From Terrabacter sp. MAHUQ-38 (lineage in GTDB: Bacteria; Actinomycetota; Actinomycetes; Actinomycetales; Dermatophilaceae): a DNA stretch of 64,000 bases. The notes beneath the pieces were generated by a model. The model was not told where the DNA came from and ran no database searches. It saw only the letters and a program-made list of their open reading frames with translations. Below, one piece after another: positions 25,718-34,632 of this stretch; within the stretch, counting starts at the first letter, position 1; each line of letters starts with the position of its first letter. The stretch spans positions 1,364,001-1,428,000 of the forward strand of contig NZ_JACVCU010000001.1 of assembly GCF_014518425.1 (NCBI RefSeq). The letters are read 5' to 3'. The translations under genes were made by a program, and so were the position numbers.

Positions 25718-28700
25718 GTGACCCCGCACCAACCCGAGAGCGACCTCTCGCGTGTCATCCCGACGGACGCAGCACTCGCCGGCGCGCTGTCCGTCCGGAG
25801 CGAGATGCAGGAGCTCTTCGGGAGCACGGACTGGTCCGCGACGACGCTCGGTCCGCTCGACACGTGGCCCGCCACGTTGAGCACCGTCGTCGACGTGTGC
25901 CTGGCCTCGCGTTTCCCCATGCTCGTGTGCTGGGGGAGCGAGCTGGCCATGATCTACAACGACGGCTACCGCGCGCTGCTCGGCGCCAACAAGCATCCGG
26001 CGGCCTGGGGCAGGCCGGTGCAGGAGGTGTGGCCCGAGGTCTGGGACGTCATCGGGCCGATGTTGGACCGTGTGGTGGCCGGCGGGCCGGCGACGTGGGT
26101 CGAGGACGAGCTGCTCGTCGTCGACCGCAACGGCTTCCTCGAGGAGGCCTTCTTCACGTGGTCGCACGGCGCGATCCGCGACGCTGACGGCATCGTGCGC
26201 GGCGTGCTCACCGTCGCGACCGAGACGACGGTCAAGGTGCTCGCCGAACGCCGGGCCAGGGCCTCGGCCGAGCTCGTCGACACCCTCGCCGACGCGGACG
26301 GTCCCGAGGACGTCCGACGCCGCACCCTCGACGTGCTCCGCGCCCACACCGAGGACCTCCTGGAGGCCGACTTCGTGTGGGCGGGGCCGGGCGGTGCTCC
26401 CGCGGAGAAGGACGGCGTCCACGTGGTGCCGGTCCTCGGGCCGAGACGTGGCGAGCCGAGCGCTCGCCTCGTCCTGACCGAGAACCCGCGCCGGCCCTGG
26501 GACTCCGCGCTCCAGGCGCATGCCGAGCTGTGCGCCTCGCACGTCGCCTCGGTCCTCAGCGGGCTGCGTCACCTGCGCCACGAACGGCACCGGGCGAGGT
26601 CGCTCGTCGAGCTCGACGTCGCCAAGGCCGACTTCTTCGCCAACGTCAGCCATGAGCTGCGCACGCCGCTCACGCTCATCGCCGGCCCGGTGCACGACGC
26701 CCTCCTCGACCCCACCCTCGACGCGGAGCAGCGCCAGCGCTTCGAGCTCATCGGTCGCAACACCGAACGGCTCTCCAGCCTTGTCGACCGCATCCTCGAC
26801 CTCACGCGCGCGGAGGCCGGTGCGATCGAGGCGCACCGCGTCCGGGCCGACGTCGAGGAGCTCACGAGCGGGGTCGCCGCGAACTTCCGTCCAGCCATCG
26901 AGCGGATGGGCCTCGCCTTCGAGGTCGAGTGCGACGACATCGACCGCGAGGCCTACGTCGACGTGGACATGTTCGAGCGGATCGTGCTCAACCTCCTCTC
27001 GAACGCGCTCAAGTTCACGCCGCGCGGCCGCATCGCGCTGCGGCTCACCACCGACGCAGAGGGCTATGCGGTGTCCGTGACCGACACCGGAATCGGCATC
27101 GCCGAACCCGACCTCGACCGCGTCTTCGACCGCTTCCGCCAGCTCGACCGCCGTGACGAGCGCCGGTCCCGCGAGGGCGCCGGCATCGGCCTCGCGCTCG
27201 TCAAGCAGCTCGTCGACCTCCAGGACGGGACGATCACGGTGACCTCGAAGGAGGGGAGCGGCAGCACCTTCACGGTCCACCTGCCGTGGGGGTCGCCCAG
27301 CGACGACACGGCGCAGCGCCCCTCGATCACGCCGCGGACCGTCGAGTCGTTCCTCAGCGAGGCACGCACGTGGGTCGTGCCCGACGAGCCCGAGGTCGGC
27401 GCCGACGAGCCGGCCCCCATCTCGACGCCGGCAACCGACACCGCGCTGGACACCGTGGTCGAGGCGGCAGACGGCGTGCGGCCCACGCTGCTGATCGTCG
27501 AGGACAACCACGACATGCGCGACTACGTCGCGCGGCACTTCGTCGTCGACTACGACGTCGCCTCGGTCCGCGACGGGGTGGAGGCGCTCGAGTGGATGCG
27601 CTCGCAGCGCCCGTCGATTGTTTTGGCGGACGTCATGATGCCGCGCATGGACGGCCTCACCCTGGTCCGCGAGATCCGCAGCGACCCCGACCTGCGCGAC
27701 CTGCCGGTCGTGCTGCTGTCGGCGAGGGCGGGCGTCGAGGCGAGCACGACCGGCCTCGTCGAGGGCGCCGACGACTACGTCATCAAGCCGTTCGAGCCCG
27801 AGGAACTGCGGGCGCGGCTCGCCGCCAACCTGGTCCGGTCCCGGTCCCGTTCGCGAGACGCCTCGTGGCTGCGGGCGATCGTCGGCGCGATCCAGGAGCC
27901 GTTCGTCGTCAGCGACGCCGAGGGGCGCGTCCTCGAGATGAACGCCGCCTTCACGAGGGCGTTCGGGTGGTCCCTCGACGGCGGCCCGTACGAACCGCCG
28001 TACCCGTGGTGGATCCCGGCCGAGCAGTGCCCCGAGGAGCGTCGGGCGCACGAGGAACGACTGGAGCTCCTGCGCGCCGGCCAGCCGGTCGTCGAGGGCC
28101 GCTACCGCGTCCTGCGTCGGGGCGGTGGCGAGGCGTGGGTGCACGCCCGCGCCGCGAGCGTCAGCGGCACGGCCGAGCACCCGGCTTTCGTCATCGTCGT
28201 CGTCACCGACGAGACACGAGAGCGCGAGTCGCGGATGCGCCGCGAGCTCGCCGCACGGATCGCCGTCGACCTCGCGGCCGCCGACGAGCTCGCCCAGGCA
28301 CTCGCGACGGCCGTCACGGGCTTCACGGTGCTCTTCGACGGCGAGGTGACGCTGCGGGTCGCGCCCGAGAAGGGCGACGTCGTGCTCCTCTCGCCCCGCG
28401 GTCACGTCGCCCCGTCGGACCTCGACGCCTCGGTCCGCCGCGGCCTCGAGTCGACGCCGCACAACCACGACGCGCTCGCGGGGCAGAAGCGTGAGGGCCT
28501 GCTGCTCCTTCCGAGCGCCCAGCAGTCCGACTGCCGCGCGTGGGTGCAGTTCGACGAACCGCGCCTCGTCTCGAGCGACGAGCTGATCGTCGGCGACCTG
28601 CTCGCCCAGACGCTCGGCCAGGCCGTCGACCGCGTGGTCGCCCAGCGCGCCCACTCCGAGAAGGAGCAGCAGCTCCAGCAGGCCATCGAGAGCCACCGAC

Positions 28701-28858
28701 TCATCGGCCACGCCGTCGGTGTCCTCATCGAACGACACCGGGTCACGGCGAAACAGGGGTTCGAGATGCTGCGGCAGGCCTCGCTCAACCGCAACATCAA
28801 GCTGCGCGAGATCGCGGCCAGGGTCGTCGAGAGCGGCCAGGACCCAGACCACGCCTGA
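25718..28858 (+). CDS. hybrid sensor kinase with receiver, PAS and C-terminal ANTAR domains
   Basis: The 1046-aa protein has, in order: an N-terminal PAS-like sensor (about 35-165), a GAF-like segment (about 180-290), HisKA with FFANVSHELRTPLT (His312), and HATPase_c with NLLSNALKFTP and DTGIGIAEPDLDRVFDRF. A receiver follows with IVEDNHDMRDYV, phospho-acceptor Asp638 in LADVMMPRMDG and VIKPFEPEEL. Then come a second PAS (about 717-840), a GAF-like segment and a C-terminal ANTAR domain (about 990-1044). ANTAR binds RNA hairpins and acts by antitermination, so this is a one-protein phosphorelay with an RNA-binding output. GTG is chosen because of GGAAGG 4 bases upstream. No membrane segments are visible. 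Confidence 0.85.
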   Translation: MTPHQPESDLSRVIPTDAALAGALSVRSEMQELFGSTDWSATTLGPLDTWPATLSTVVDVCLASRFPMLVCWGSELAMIYNDGYRALLGANKHPAAWGRPVQEVWPEVWDVIGPMLDRVVAGGPATWVEDELLVVDRNGFLEEAFFTWSHGAIRDADGIVRGVLTVATETTVKVLAERRARASAELVDTLADADGPEDVRRRTLDVLRAHTEDLLEADFVWAGPGGAPAEKDGVHVVPVLGPRRGEPSARLVLTENPRRPWDSALQAHAELCASHVASVLSGLRHLRHERHRARSLVELDVAKADFFANVSHELRTPLTLIAGPVHDALLDPTLDAEQRQRFELIGRNTERLSSLVDRILDLTRAEAGAIEAHRVRADVEELTSGVAANFRPAIERMGLAFEVECDDIDREAYVDVDMFERIVLNLLSNALKFTPRGRIALRLTTDAEGYAVSVTDTGIGIAEPDLDRVFDRFRQLDRRDERRSREGAGIGLALVKQLVDLQDGTITVTSKEGSGSTFTVHLPWGSPSDDTAQRPSITPRTVESFLSEARTWVVPDEPEVGADEPAPISTPATDTALDTVVEAADGVRPTLLIVEDNHDMRDYVARHFVVDYDVASVRDGVEALEWMRSQRPSIVLADVMMPRMDGLTLVREIRSDPDLRDLPVVLLSARAGVEASTTGLVEGADDYVIKPFEPEELRARLAANLVRSRSRSRDASWLRAIVGAIQEPFVVSDAEGRVLEMNAAFTRAFGWSLDGGPYEPPYPWWIPAEQCPEERRAHEERLELLRAGQPVVEGRYRVLRRGGGEAWVHARAASVSGTAEHPAFVIVVVTDETRERESRMRRELAARIAVDLAAADELAQALATAVTGFTVLFDGEVTLRVAPEKGDVVLLSPRGHVAPSDLDASVRRGLESTPHNHDALAGQKREGLLLLPSAQQSDCRAWVQFDEPRLVSSDELIVGDLLAQTLGQAVDRVVAQRAHSEKEQQLQQAIESHRLIGHAVGVLIERHRVTAKQGFEMLRQASLNRNIKLREIAARVVESGQDPDHA

Positions 28859-28887
28859 GCCGGGTTTTGTCGGAGCCCGGGACCGGA

Positions 28888-28900
28888 TGTAAGACTGTGC
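28888..28900 (+). promoter_or_regulatory. 13-bp motif shared with the hybrid-kinase gene
   Basis: TGTAAGACTGTGC lies 47 bases before the small ANTAR gene; its twin is at 25629-25641. Conservation between two non-coding leaders suggests common control. Confidence 0.42.
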
Positions 28901-28947
28901 TGCCTCCAAGTTCGCGGGCCTTCCCACGCGTACCCCTGGAGGCCCTC

Positions 28948-29577
28948 GTGAGCGTCCCGCCCCCGTCGCGCCCGGCGACCGGCGCTGCCGAGCGGATCAT
29001 CGCAGCGGCTCGGCAGATGGTGCGGTCGGAGGACCTCGAGGAGATGCTCTCGGTCGCTGCTGCTGCCCTCGGTGACGCGCTCGGCGGCGAGGTCGTGCTG
29101 CGCGTGACGACGAGCCAGCACGACCTGTACGCGAGCGCGTCCGGCATCGTCCCGGGGTCCGCCCTGACGCCTGCGGCCCACGCAGCCTTGGCGCTCGACC
29201 ACCTGGATGGCGGGGTGCTCATCGCGTCTGGCGGCGAGCACGCACAGTGCCGGGTCTGGGTCGAGGCCCGACAGCTCGTGGGGGAGGACGCGGTGCAGCG
29301 CACCGTCGGTGAGCTGCTGCTCCACTCCCTGGCCCAGTCGGTCGACCGCATCGTCATGGTCGACCGGTTCCGCCAGAACGAGGCCCACCTCGAGCTCGCG
29401 GTCGAGAGCCACCGCCTCGTCGGGCAGGCCATGGGCATCCTCATCGAGCGCCACCGGATGACCTCGGAAGAGGCGTTCGGGGCGCTCCGGCGGGCGTCCC
29501 AGCACCACAACGTCAAGCTGCGCGAGATCGCCCGGCGCGTCGTCGAGACCGGCTCCGAGCCGGATGAGGCCGTCTGA
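28948..29577 (+). CDS. GAF-like/ANTAR signalling protein
   Basis: The 209-aa protein has a degenerate GAF-like sensor (about 15-140) and a C-terminal ANTAR domain (about 150-205) with RLVGQAMGILIERHRM and NVKLREIARRVVE. Its whole length resembles the last ~210 residues of the hybrid kinase just upstream (for example SLAQSVDRIV versus TLGQAVDRVV), so one gene probably arose by partial duplication of the other. It may compete for or share RNA targets with the kinase. The GTG has TGGAGG 5 bases upstream. Confidence 0.82.
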   Translation: MSVPPPSRPATGAAERIIAAARQMVRSEDLEEMLSVAAAALGDALGGEVVLRVTTSQHDLYASASGIVPGSALTPAAHAALALDHLDGGVLIASGGEHAQCRVWVEARQLVGEDAVQRTVGELLLHSLAQSVDRIVMVDRFRQNEAHLELAVESHRLVGQAMGILIERHRMTSEEAFGALRRASQHHNVKLREIARRVVETGSEPDEAV

Positions 29578-29632
29578 CGCGAGGGTCCACGGTCCGGCCG
29601 GCCGTGAGCCGCCACGGCGTCTCCGGCCCGCC

Positions 29633-29638
29633 TACGCT
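29633..29638 (+). promoter_or_regulatory. -10 TACGCT, leaderless start
   Basis: TACGCT ends 6 bases before the GTG at 29645. Confidence 0.42.
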
Positions 29639-29644
29639 GGCCCT

Positions 29645-29902
29645 GTGAGCCCCGGCCCCGTCGTCGAGCACCTGATCGTCCTGCCCGACCGTGACGACGC
29701 CGAGCAGCTCGCCGACGCGCTCGAGGCCGAAGGGCTGACGGAGGTGCGAGTCGTGCGAGAGGCGCTCGCCGGTGAGGACGACTCCGACGACCACGAGTGG
29801 GCGGTCTACGTGCGCACCCCCGACGACCCGGCATACGCCGCTCGGTTCATGCAGCTGGCCGCGGCGCACGACGGCTGGTACGACCCCGACCCGTACGACT
29901 GA
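29645..29902 (+). CDS. small acidic protein, RraB-like (tentative)
   Basis: The 85-aa acidic protein has a ferredoxin-like pattern: [25 protein letters not shown], then [10 protein letters not shown] and [12 protein letters not shown], ending in an Asp/Tyr-rich WYDPDPYD. The layout recalls the RNase E inhibitor RraB family, but similarity is weak and I cannot confirm it. It sits in front of the clpB operator, with its own leaderless -10 hexamer. Confidence 0.55.
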   Translation: MSPGPVVEHLIVLPDRDDAEQLADALEAEGLTEVRVVREALAGEDDSDDHEWAVYVRTPDDPAYAARFMQLAAAHDGWYDPDPYD

Positions 29903-29946
29903 GGAGGGTCCGTGGCCCGCCGGTCGGCACGCTGGCCCAGCGCAAG

Positions 29947-29971
29947 AAGTTGAGTGGAATACACTCAACTT
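29947..29971. promoter_or_regulatory. HAIR operator for HspR upstream of clpB (perfect dyad)
   Basis: AAGTTGAGT-N7-ACTCAACTT has perfect 9-bp arms and matches the HspR consensus CTTGAGT-N7-ACTCAAG in the core. It is 46 bases before the clpB start. It is a better match than the dnaK site. Confidence 0.88.
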
Positions 29972-30017
29972 CACACCGGTTGTCACCACTGACCGAGTCC
30001 CCGTACCAGGAGAACGC

Positions 30018-32579
30018 ATGGACCTTCACCTGACCAACAAGGCTCAGGAGGCCTTCGCCCAGGCCGCGACGACGGCCACCGGCAAGCACCACCCGAACAT
30101 CGAGCCGGCTCACCTGCTGCTCGCGTTGGCAGCCCAGAGCGGCACCACCACCCCAGCCCTGCTCACGGCCGGGGGGTCGAGCGTCGAGGCTGCGACCACC
30201 GCTGCGGAACGGGCCATGGCCGCTATGCCGCAGGTGACCGGAGGCGTCCAGCAGCCGCAGCTCTCGCCCCAAGGGCTGCGCGTCGTCCAGCAGGCCCAGC
30301 AGTACATGACGGCCATGGGCGACTCCTTCGTCTCCACCGACCACCTGCTCCTCGCCCTGGCCCGCACCGGGCAGTTCGGCATCGACGCCGACGCTGTCGA
30401 GAAGGCGATCCCTGAGCTGCGCGGCGGGCGTCCTGTCACGTCCGACAACCCCGAGGGCACGTTCGAGGCGCTCGCCAAGTACGGCACCGACCTCACGGCC
30501 CGGGCGCGCGACGGCAAACTCGACCCCGTCATCGGCCGCGACGCCGAGATCCGCCGCGTCGTGCAGGTGCTGAGCCGCCGCACGAAGAACAACCCTGTCC
30601 TCATCGGTGAGCCCGGCGTCGGCAAGACCGCCGTCGTCGAGGGCCTGGCCCAGCGCATCGTCGAGGGAGACGTGCCCGAGAGCCTGCGCGACAAGACGCT
30701 CTACAACCTCGACCTCGCGGCCATGGTCGCGGGCGCCAAGTATCGGGGCGAGTTCGAGGAACGGCTCAAGGCCGTGCTGGACGAGATCACGTCGAGCGAC
30801 GGGCAGATCATCACCTTCATCGACGAGCTCCACACCGTGGTCGGGGCCGGCGCCGGCGGCGAGGGCGCGATGGACGCCGGCAACATGCTCAAGCCCATGC
30901 TCGCCCGCGGCGAGCTGCGCCTCGTCGGGGCGACGACGCTCGACGAGTACCGCAAGCACATCGAGAAGGACGCTGCCCTCGAGCGGCGCTTCCAGCAGGT
31001 CTTCGTCGGTGAGCCCTCGGTCGAGGACACCATCGCGATCCTCCGCGGCCTCAAGGAGCGCTACGAAGGCCACCACAAGGTGACGATCGCCGACTCGGCG
31101 CTCGTGGCAGCCGCCTCCCTGTCCGACCGCTACATCAGCGGCCGCCAGCTGCCCGACAAGGCCATCGACCTCATCGACGAGGCGGCCTCGCGCCTGCGCA
31201 TGGAGATCGACTCGAGCCCCGTCGAGATCGACGAGCTGCGCCGTGCCGTCGACCGGCTCAAGATGGAGGAGTTCGCGCTCGAGCAGGAGACCGACGAGGC
31301 ATCGCGCGAACGGCTCGAGCGACTGCGCAAGGACCTCGCCGACCGCAGTGAAGAGCTCGCGGCGCTCAACGCCAGGTGGGAGGCGGAGAAGTCCGGCCTG
31401 AACGCCGTCGGTGACCTCAAGGCCCGCATCGACGACCTGCGCACGCAGGCCGACCGCCTCCAGCGCGAGGGCGACCTCGGCGCCGCCTCGAAGATCCTCT
31501 ACGGCGACATCCCGACACTGGAGAAGGAGCTCGCGTCGGCCCAGGAGCGCGAGGCCGCGGCGACGGCCACCGACGAGGCCCCCATGGTCAAGGAGGAGGT
31601 CGGTGCCGACGACATCGCCGACGTCATCTCCGCCTGGACAGGCATCCCGGCGGGCCGTCTCCTCGAGGGCGAGTCCGAGAAGCTGCTGCACATGGAGCAG
31701 CACATCGGTGCGCGCCTCATCGGTCAGACGGACGCCGTCCGGGCCGTGTCGGATGCCGTCCGGCGCACGCGTGCCGGCGTCTCCGACCCCGACCGGCCGA
31801 CCGGCTCGTTCCTCTTCCTCGGCCCGACGGGCGTCGGCAAGACCGAGCTCGCCAAGAGCCTGGCCGACTTCCTCTTCGACGACGAGCGCGCCATGGTGCG
31901 CATCGACATGTCGGAGTACTCCGAGCGGCACTCGGTGGCCCGGCTCATCGGTGCGCCCCCGGGCTACGTCGGCTATGAGGAGGGCGGGCAGCTCACCGAG
32001 GCGGTCCGTCGCCGGCCGTACTCCGTGATCCTGCTCGACGAGGTCGAGAAGGCGCACCCCGAGACGTTCGACATCCTGCTGCAGGTGCTCGACGACGGCC
32101 GGCTCACCGACGGTCAGGGCCGCACGGTCGACTTCCGCAACGTGATCCTCGTGCTCACGTCCAACCTCGGGTCGCAGTTCCTGACGGACCCGACGCTGAG
32201 TCCCGAGGCGCGGCGCGAGTCGGTCATGGGCGTGGTGCGTTCGGCCTTCAAGCCCGAGTTCCTCAACCGGCTCGACGAGGTCGTCGTCTTCGACGCCCTG
32301 AGCCGCGACGACCTCGCGCACATCGTCGACCTCCAGGTCCGCGCGTTCGCCTCGAGGCTGTCGGACCGGCGCATCACGCTCGCCGTCACGGACGCGGCCC
32401 GCCAGTGGCTCGCCGGCCGCGGCTACGACCCGGCGTACGGCGCGCGTCCGCTGCGCCGGCTCGTCCAGCGCGAGATCGGCGACCGGCTGGCGCGGGGCCT
32501 GTTGTCGGGCGAGGTGCGCGACGGGTCGACCGTGACCGTGGGCGTCGACGACACGGGTGAGGAGCTCGTCCTCGGCTGA
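30018..32579 (+). CDS. clpB: ATP-dependent disaggregase ClpB
   Basis: The 853-aa Hsp100 protein has the N-domain with the repeated FAQAATTA-type motifs (1-145) and AAA1 with Walker [10 protein letters not shown] (about 197). The coiled-coil M-domain (about 395-520) distinguishes ClpB from ClpA/C. AAA2 has Walker [10 protein letters not shown] (about 602) and [13 protein letters not shown] as pore loop. It dissolves aggregates with DnaK. The ATG follows AGGAGAACGC. HspR control is indicated by the HAIR box. Confidence 0.97.
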   Translation: MDLHLTNKAQEAFAQAATTATGKHHPNIEPAHLLLALAAQSGTTTPALLTAGGSSVEAATTAAERAMAAMPQVTGGVQQPQLSPQGLRVVQQAQQYMTAMGDSFVSTDHLLLALARTGQFGIDADAVEKAIPELRGGRPVTSDNPEGTFEALAKYGTDLTARARDGKLDPVIGRDAEIRRVVQVLSRRTKNNPVLIGEPGVGKTAVVEGLAQRIVEGDVPESLRDKTLYNLDLAAMVAGAKYRGEFEERLKAVLDEITSSDGQIITFIDELHTVVGAGAGGEGAMDAGNMLKPMLARGELRLVGATTLDEYRKHIEKDAALERRFQQVFVGEPSVEDTIAILRGLKERYEGHHKVTIADSALVAAASLSDRYISGRQLPDKAIDLIDEAASRLRMEIDSSPVEIDELRRAVDRLKMEEFALEQETDEASRERLERLRKDLADRSEELAALNARWEAEKSGLNAVGDLKARIDDLRTQADRLQREGDLGAASKILYGDIPTLEKELASAQEREAAATATDEAPMVKEEVGADDIADVISAWTGIPAGRLLEGESEKLLHMEQHIGARLIGQTDAVRAVSDAVRRTRAGVSDPDRPTGSFLFLGPTGVGKTELAKSLADFLFDDERAMVRIDMSEYSERHSVARLIGAPPGYVGYEEGGQLTEAVRRRPYSVILLDEVEKAHPETFDILLQVLDDGRLTDGQGRTVDFRNVILVLTSNLGSQFLTDPTLSPEARRESVMGVVRSAFKPEFLNRLDEVVVFDALSRDDLAHIVDLQVRAFASRLSDRRITLAVTDAARQWLAGRGYDPAYGARPLRRLVQREIGDRLARGLLSGEVRDGSTVTVGVDDTGEELVLG

Positions 32580-32586
32580 CGGGGGT

Positions 32587-33183
32587 TCAGCGCGTGAAGA
32601 CCTCTGCGTCCCAGCCGAACTCACGGGCGGCCGCGACGTTCTCGTCGCGGTCGTCCGTGAACCACACGTCCGACCGCGCGACGGGGCGCCCGAGGTCGTG
32701 CTCGATCGCGGCGTGGGCGGCGGCATACGCCTCGGGGTCGGGCTTCGCGACGCCGAAGTCGGCGCTGTTGAGCAGCCCGTCGAAGAGACGCGTGATGCCG
32801 AGCTGCTCCAGCTCCTGCGGCACCTGGTCGGTGCCGTTCGTGAAGACGTACGTGCGGTGACCGTCGGCGCGCAACGTCTCGAGCCGCTCGACGGTCTCCT
32901 CGATGACGGAGCCGCGGTGCGCCCGCCACTGTTCCATGTGCTCCCGGACACGGTCGGGCTCGGGCACGACCTCCTCCAGCGCGGTGCAGATCGCGGCGTA
33001 CCACTCGGCGAAGGTCTGCCGGCCGGTGACCGTCGGCACCAGCAGCTCGCTGCGGAACGCCGTGGCCGACACGTGCCCCGCGGGCAGCCCGAGAGCGGCT
33101 TCGATGGCCGGGCTCGCGTCGCCCGTCGCGAAGTCGCGGACGACGCCGTCGAGGTCGAAGACGTATGCCGTGTGGTCCCTCAC
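32587..33183 (-). CDS. HAD-superfamily hydrolase
   Basis: The 198-aa protein has HAD motif I as VFDLDGVVRDF, motif II as YVFTNGTD, the motif III Lys in VAKPDPEAY, and motif IV as WFTDDRDENVAAARE. The cap is a short helical C1 type. It is probably a phosphatase acting on a small phosphorylated metabolite; no substrate can be named. Its GTG start overlaps the upstream membrane-protein stop (GTGA), so the two are co-transcribed. Confidence 0.85.
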   Translation of the reverse strand: MRDHTAYVFDLDGVVRDFATGDASPAIEAALGLPAGHVSATAFRSELLVPTVTGRQTFAEWYAAICTALEEVVPEPDRVREHMEQWRAHRGSVIEETVERLETLRADGHRTYVFTNGTDQVPQELEQLGITRLFDGLLNSADFGVAKPDPEAYAAAHAAIEHDLGRPVARSDVWFTDDRDENVAAAREFGWDAEVFTR

Positions 33184-33785
33184 GCCGTCGAGTCGCGTCC
33201 GCGCTCCTCGGTGGGCGGCCGGTGCTCCACGCGGTCGTCGCGGCCGTCGCGGTCGAGGTCAAGAGGGTCGCCATGGTCGGCCCGTTCATCGAGCTCGTCG
33301 CGGCGGGAGGCGCCCGTCTCGGCGGGTCGCTCGACATCGGCCACCGACCGGCCCTCGCGCTCACGCCACTCGGACTCTCGACGGTCGAGCTCGGCCTCGC
33401 GCTTGTCGAGCCCCTCGTGGCGAGCGGCGAGCTGGTCCTCCCGACGGCGCAGGTCCTCGTCACGCAGACCTGCGTCGTCGAGCCGGCGCTCGTGGTCGCG
33501 GCGGATGTCCTCGGCCTTGTCCTCGAGCTCGGTGACGCGGGCCTCGCCCTTCTCCTCGCGGCGCTGGCGTACCCGACGGCGGGCCGCAGCCGAGAGCAGG
33601 GCCCAGCCGAGGGCGAACAGGAGCACGGTGACGGCGCCGTAGAGCATCAGCTCCAGGGGCGTCGCGTTGCGCGAGAAGCCGAGCGCGGTCACGGCGACCG
33701 TCCCGGCCCCACCGCGGGTCGCGAGGTAGGCGACGACGCCGGCACCGGCGCCGAGCAGCAGCAGGATGACTCCGAGCAGGGCCAT
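33180..33785 (-). CDS. membrane protein with long charged coiled coil
   Basis: The 201-aa protein has two membrane segments (ALLGVILLLLGAGAGVVAYL and LELMLYGAVTVLLFALGWALL). A charged coiled coil rich in Arg, Glu and Asp follows (VRQRREEKGEARVTELEDKA onward) and the tail is disordered and acidic. No enzymatic motif is seen. It resembles small actinobacterial membrane proteins of unknown function. It is the first gene of the pair with the HAD hydrolase, with a 4-base overlap. Confidence 0.65.
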   Translation of the reverse strand: MALLGVILLLLGAGAGVVAYLATRGGAGTVAVTALGFSRNATPLELMLYGAVTVLLFALGWALLSAAARRRVRQRREEKGEARVTELEDKAEDIRRDHERRLDDAGLRDEDLRRREDQLAARHEGLDKREAELDRRESEWREREGRSVADVERPAETGASRRDELDERADHGDPLDLDRDGRDDRVEHRPPTEERGRDSTA

Positions 33786-33901
33786 GGGTTGGTGCTCCTT
33801 CGTCAGGTGGCAGGGTTGTCCCGCCAACGGTCCCGACCATAGCCATACCCACAATCCCCGGCGCCCCGAAGCGGCGCCCCGAGGCGGCACCCCCGCTCGG
33901 T

Positions 33902-33907
33902 TAGCCT
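33902..33907 (+). promoter_or_regulatory. -10 TAGCCT, leaderless start of the lipoprotein gene
   Basis: TAGCCT ends 7 bases before the ATG at 33915. Confidence 0.45.
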
Positions 33908-33914
33908 GACCCCC

Positions 33915-34625
33915 ATGCGCATCTCGGGAAAGCTCGCCGCCGCCGCCCTCTCCGCGCTGTGCGTCATCACGGTGGCGTCCTGTTCCGGCGACCCCGAGGG
34001 GTCCACCCCGAGCCAGACGCAGCTGTCTCCCGCGCAGCGCCTCGCAGCCGCAAGGGCGGCGGTCGACGCCGCGCCGTCGGTCCACCTGAAGCTGGTGAGC
34101 GCCAACGTGCCCCGGGATGCGAGCGGCGTCGTGTCGGCCGACGGCTGGGGCAAGCACCCGCCGGCGTTCAAGGGCACCTTCAAGGTCACGCTCAAGGGCG
34201 TGCAGGCCGATGCCGAGATCACGTCGGTCGACGGCGAGGTCTACGCGAAGCTGCCGCTCTTCCCGGGGACCAACAGGATCGACCCCAAGGCCTTCGGGCT
34301 GCCCGACCCAGCCGTCCTGTTCTCGACCGACAAGGGGCTGACGTCGCTGCTCACCGCGACCGCCTCGCCCACCGCGGGCGAGCAGGTGCGGCAGGGGCCC
34401 GAGGTGCTCTCGACCATCAAGGGCAGCCTCCCGGGCAAGGCCGTCACCGACCTCTTCCTCATCGGCGACAGCAGCGGCACCTTCACCGTCACGTACGGTC
34501 TCACCGACGCCCAGCAGCTGCGCCAGGTCGTGATCACCGGGCCTTTCTTCGGTGCGGGCACGACGTCGACGTACACCTTGACGCTCGACCAGTACGGCCA
34601 GCCCGTCACGATCACCAAGCCCTGA
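33915..34625 (+). CDS. LppX/LprAFG-family lipoprotein (LprG-like)
   Basis: The 236-aa protein has a lipoprotein signal with lipobox VASC (acylated Cys23). The LppX/LprAFG beta-alpha fold follows: SVHLKLVSANVP, FKGTFKVTLKG, ADAEITSVDGEVYAKLP and FSTDKGLTSLLTA. In mycobacteria LprG binds triacylated lipids and works with the MFS exporter P55 encoded directly downstream. The same order is found here, with only 7 bases between the genes. It is probably anchored on the outer face of the membrane. The ATG is leaderless, 7 bases after TAGCCT. Confidence 0.85.
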   Translation: MRISGKLAAAALSALCVITVASCSGDPEGSTPSQTQLSPAQRLAAARAAVDAAPSVHLKLVSANVPRDASGVVSADGWGKHPPAFKGTFKVTLKGVQADAEITSVDGEVYAKLPLFPGTNRIDPKAFGLPDPAVLFSTDKGLTSLLTATASPTAGEQVRQGPEVLSTIKGSLPGKAVTDLFLIGDSSGTFTVTYGLTDAQQLRQVVITGPFFGAGTTSTYTLTLDQYGQPVTITKP

Positions 34626-34632
34626 CGTCACG

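Noticed and set aside
25556-28927. An 1123-codon minus-strand frame across the hybrid kinase
   Set aside because: The plus-strand frame has ordered HisKA, HATPase, REC and ANTAR motifs; the antisense frame has none.
29847-32951. A 1034-codon minus-strand frame across clpB
   Set aside because: clpB is certain on the plus strand; the antisense product is low-complexity Arg/Ala/Ser sequence.
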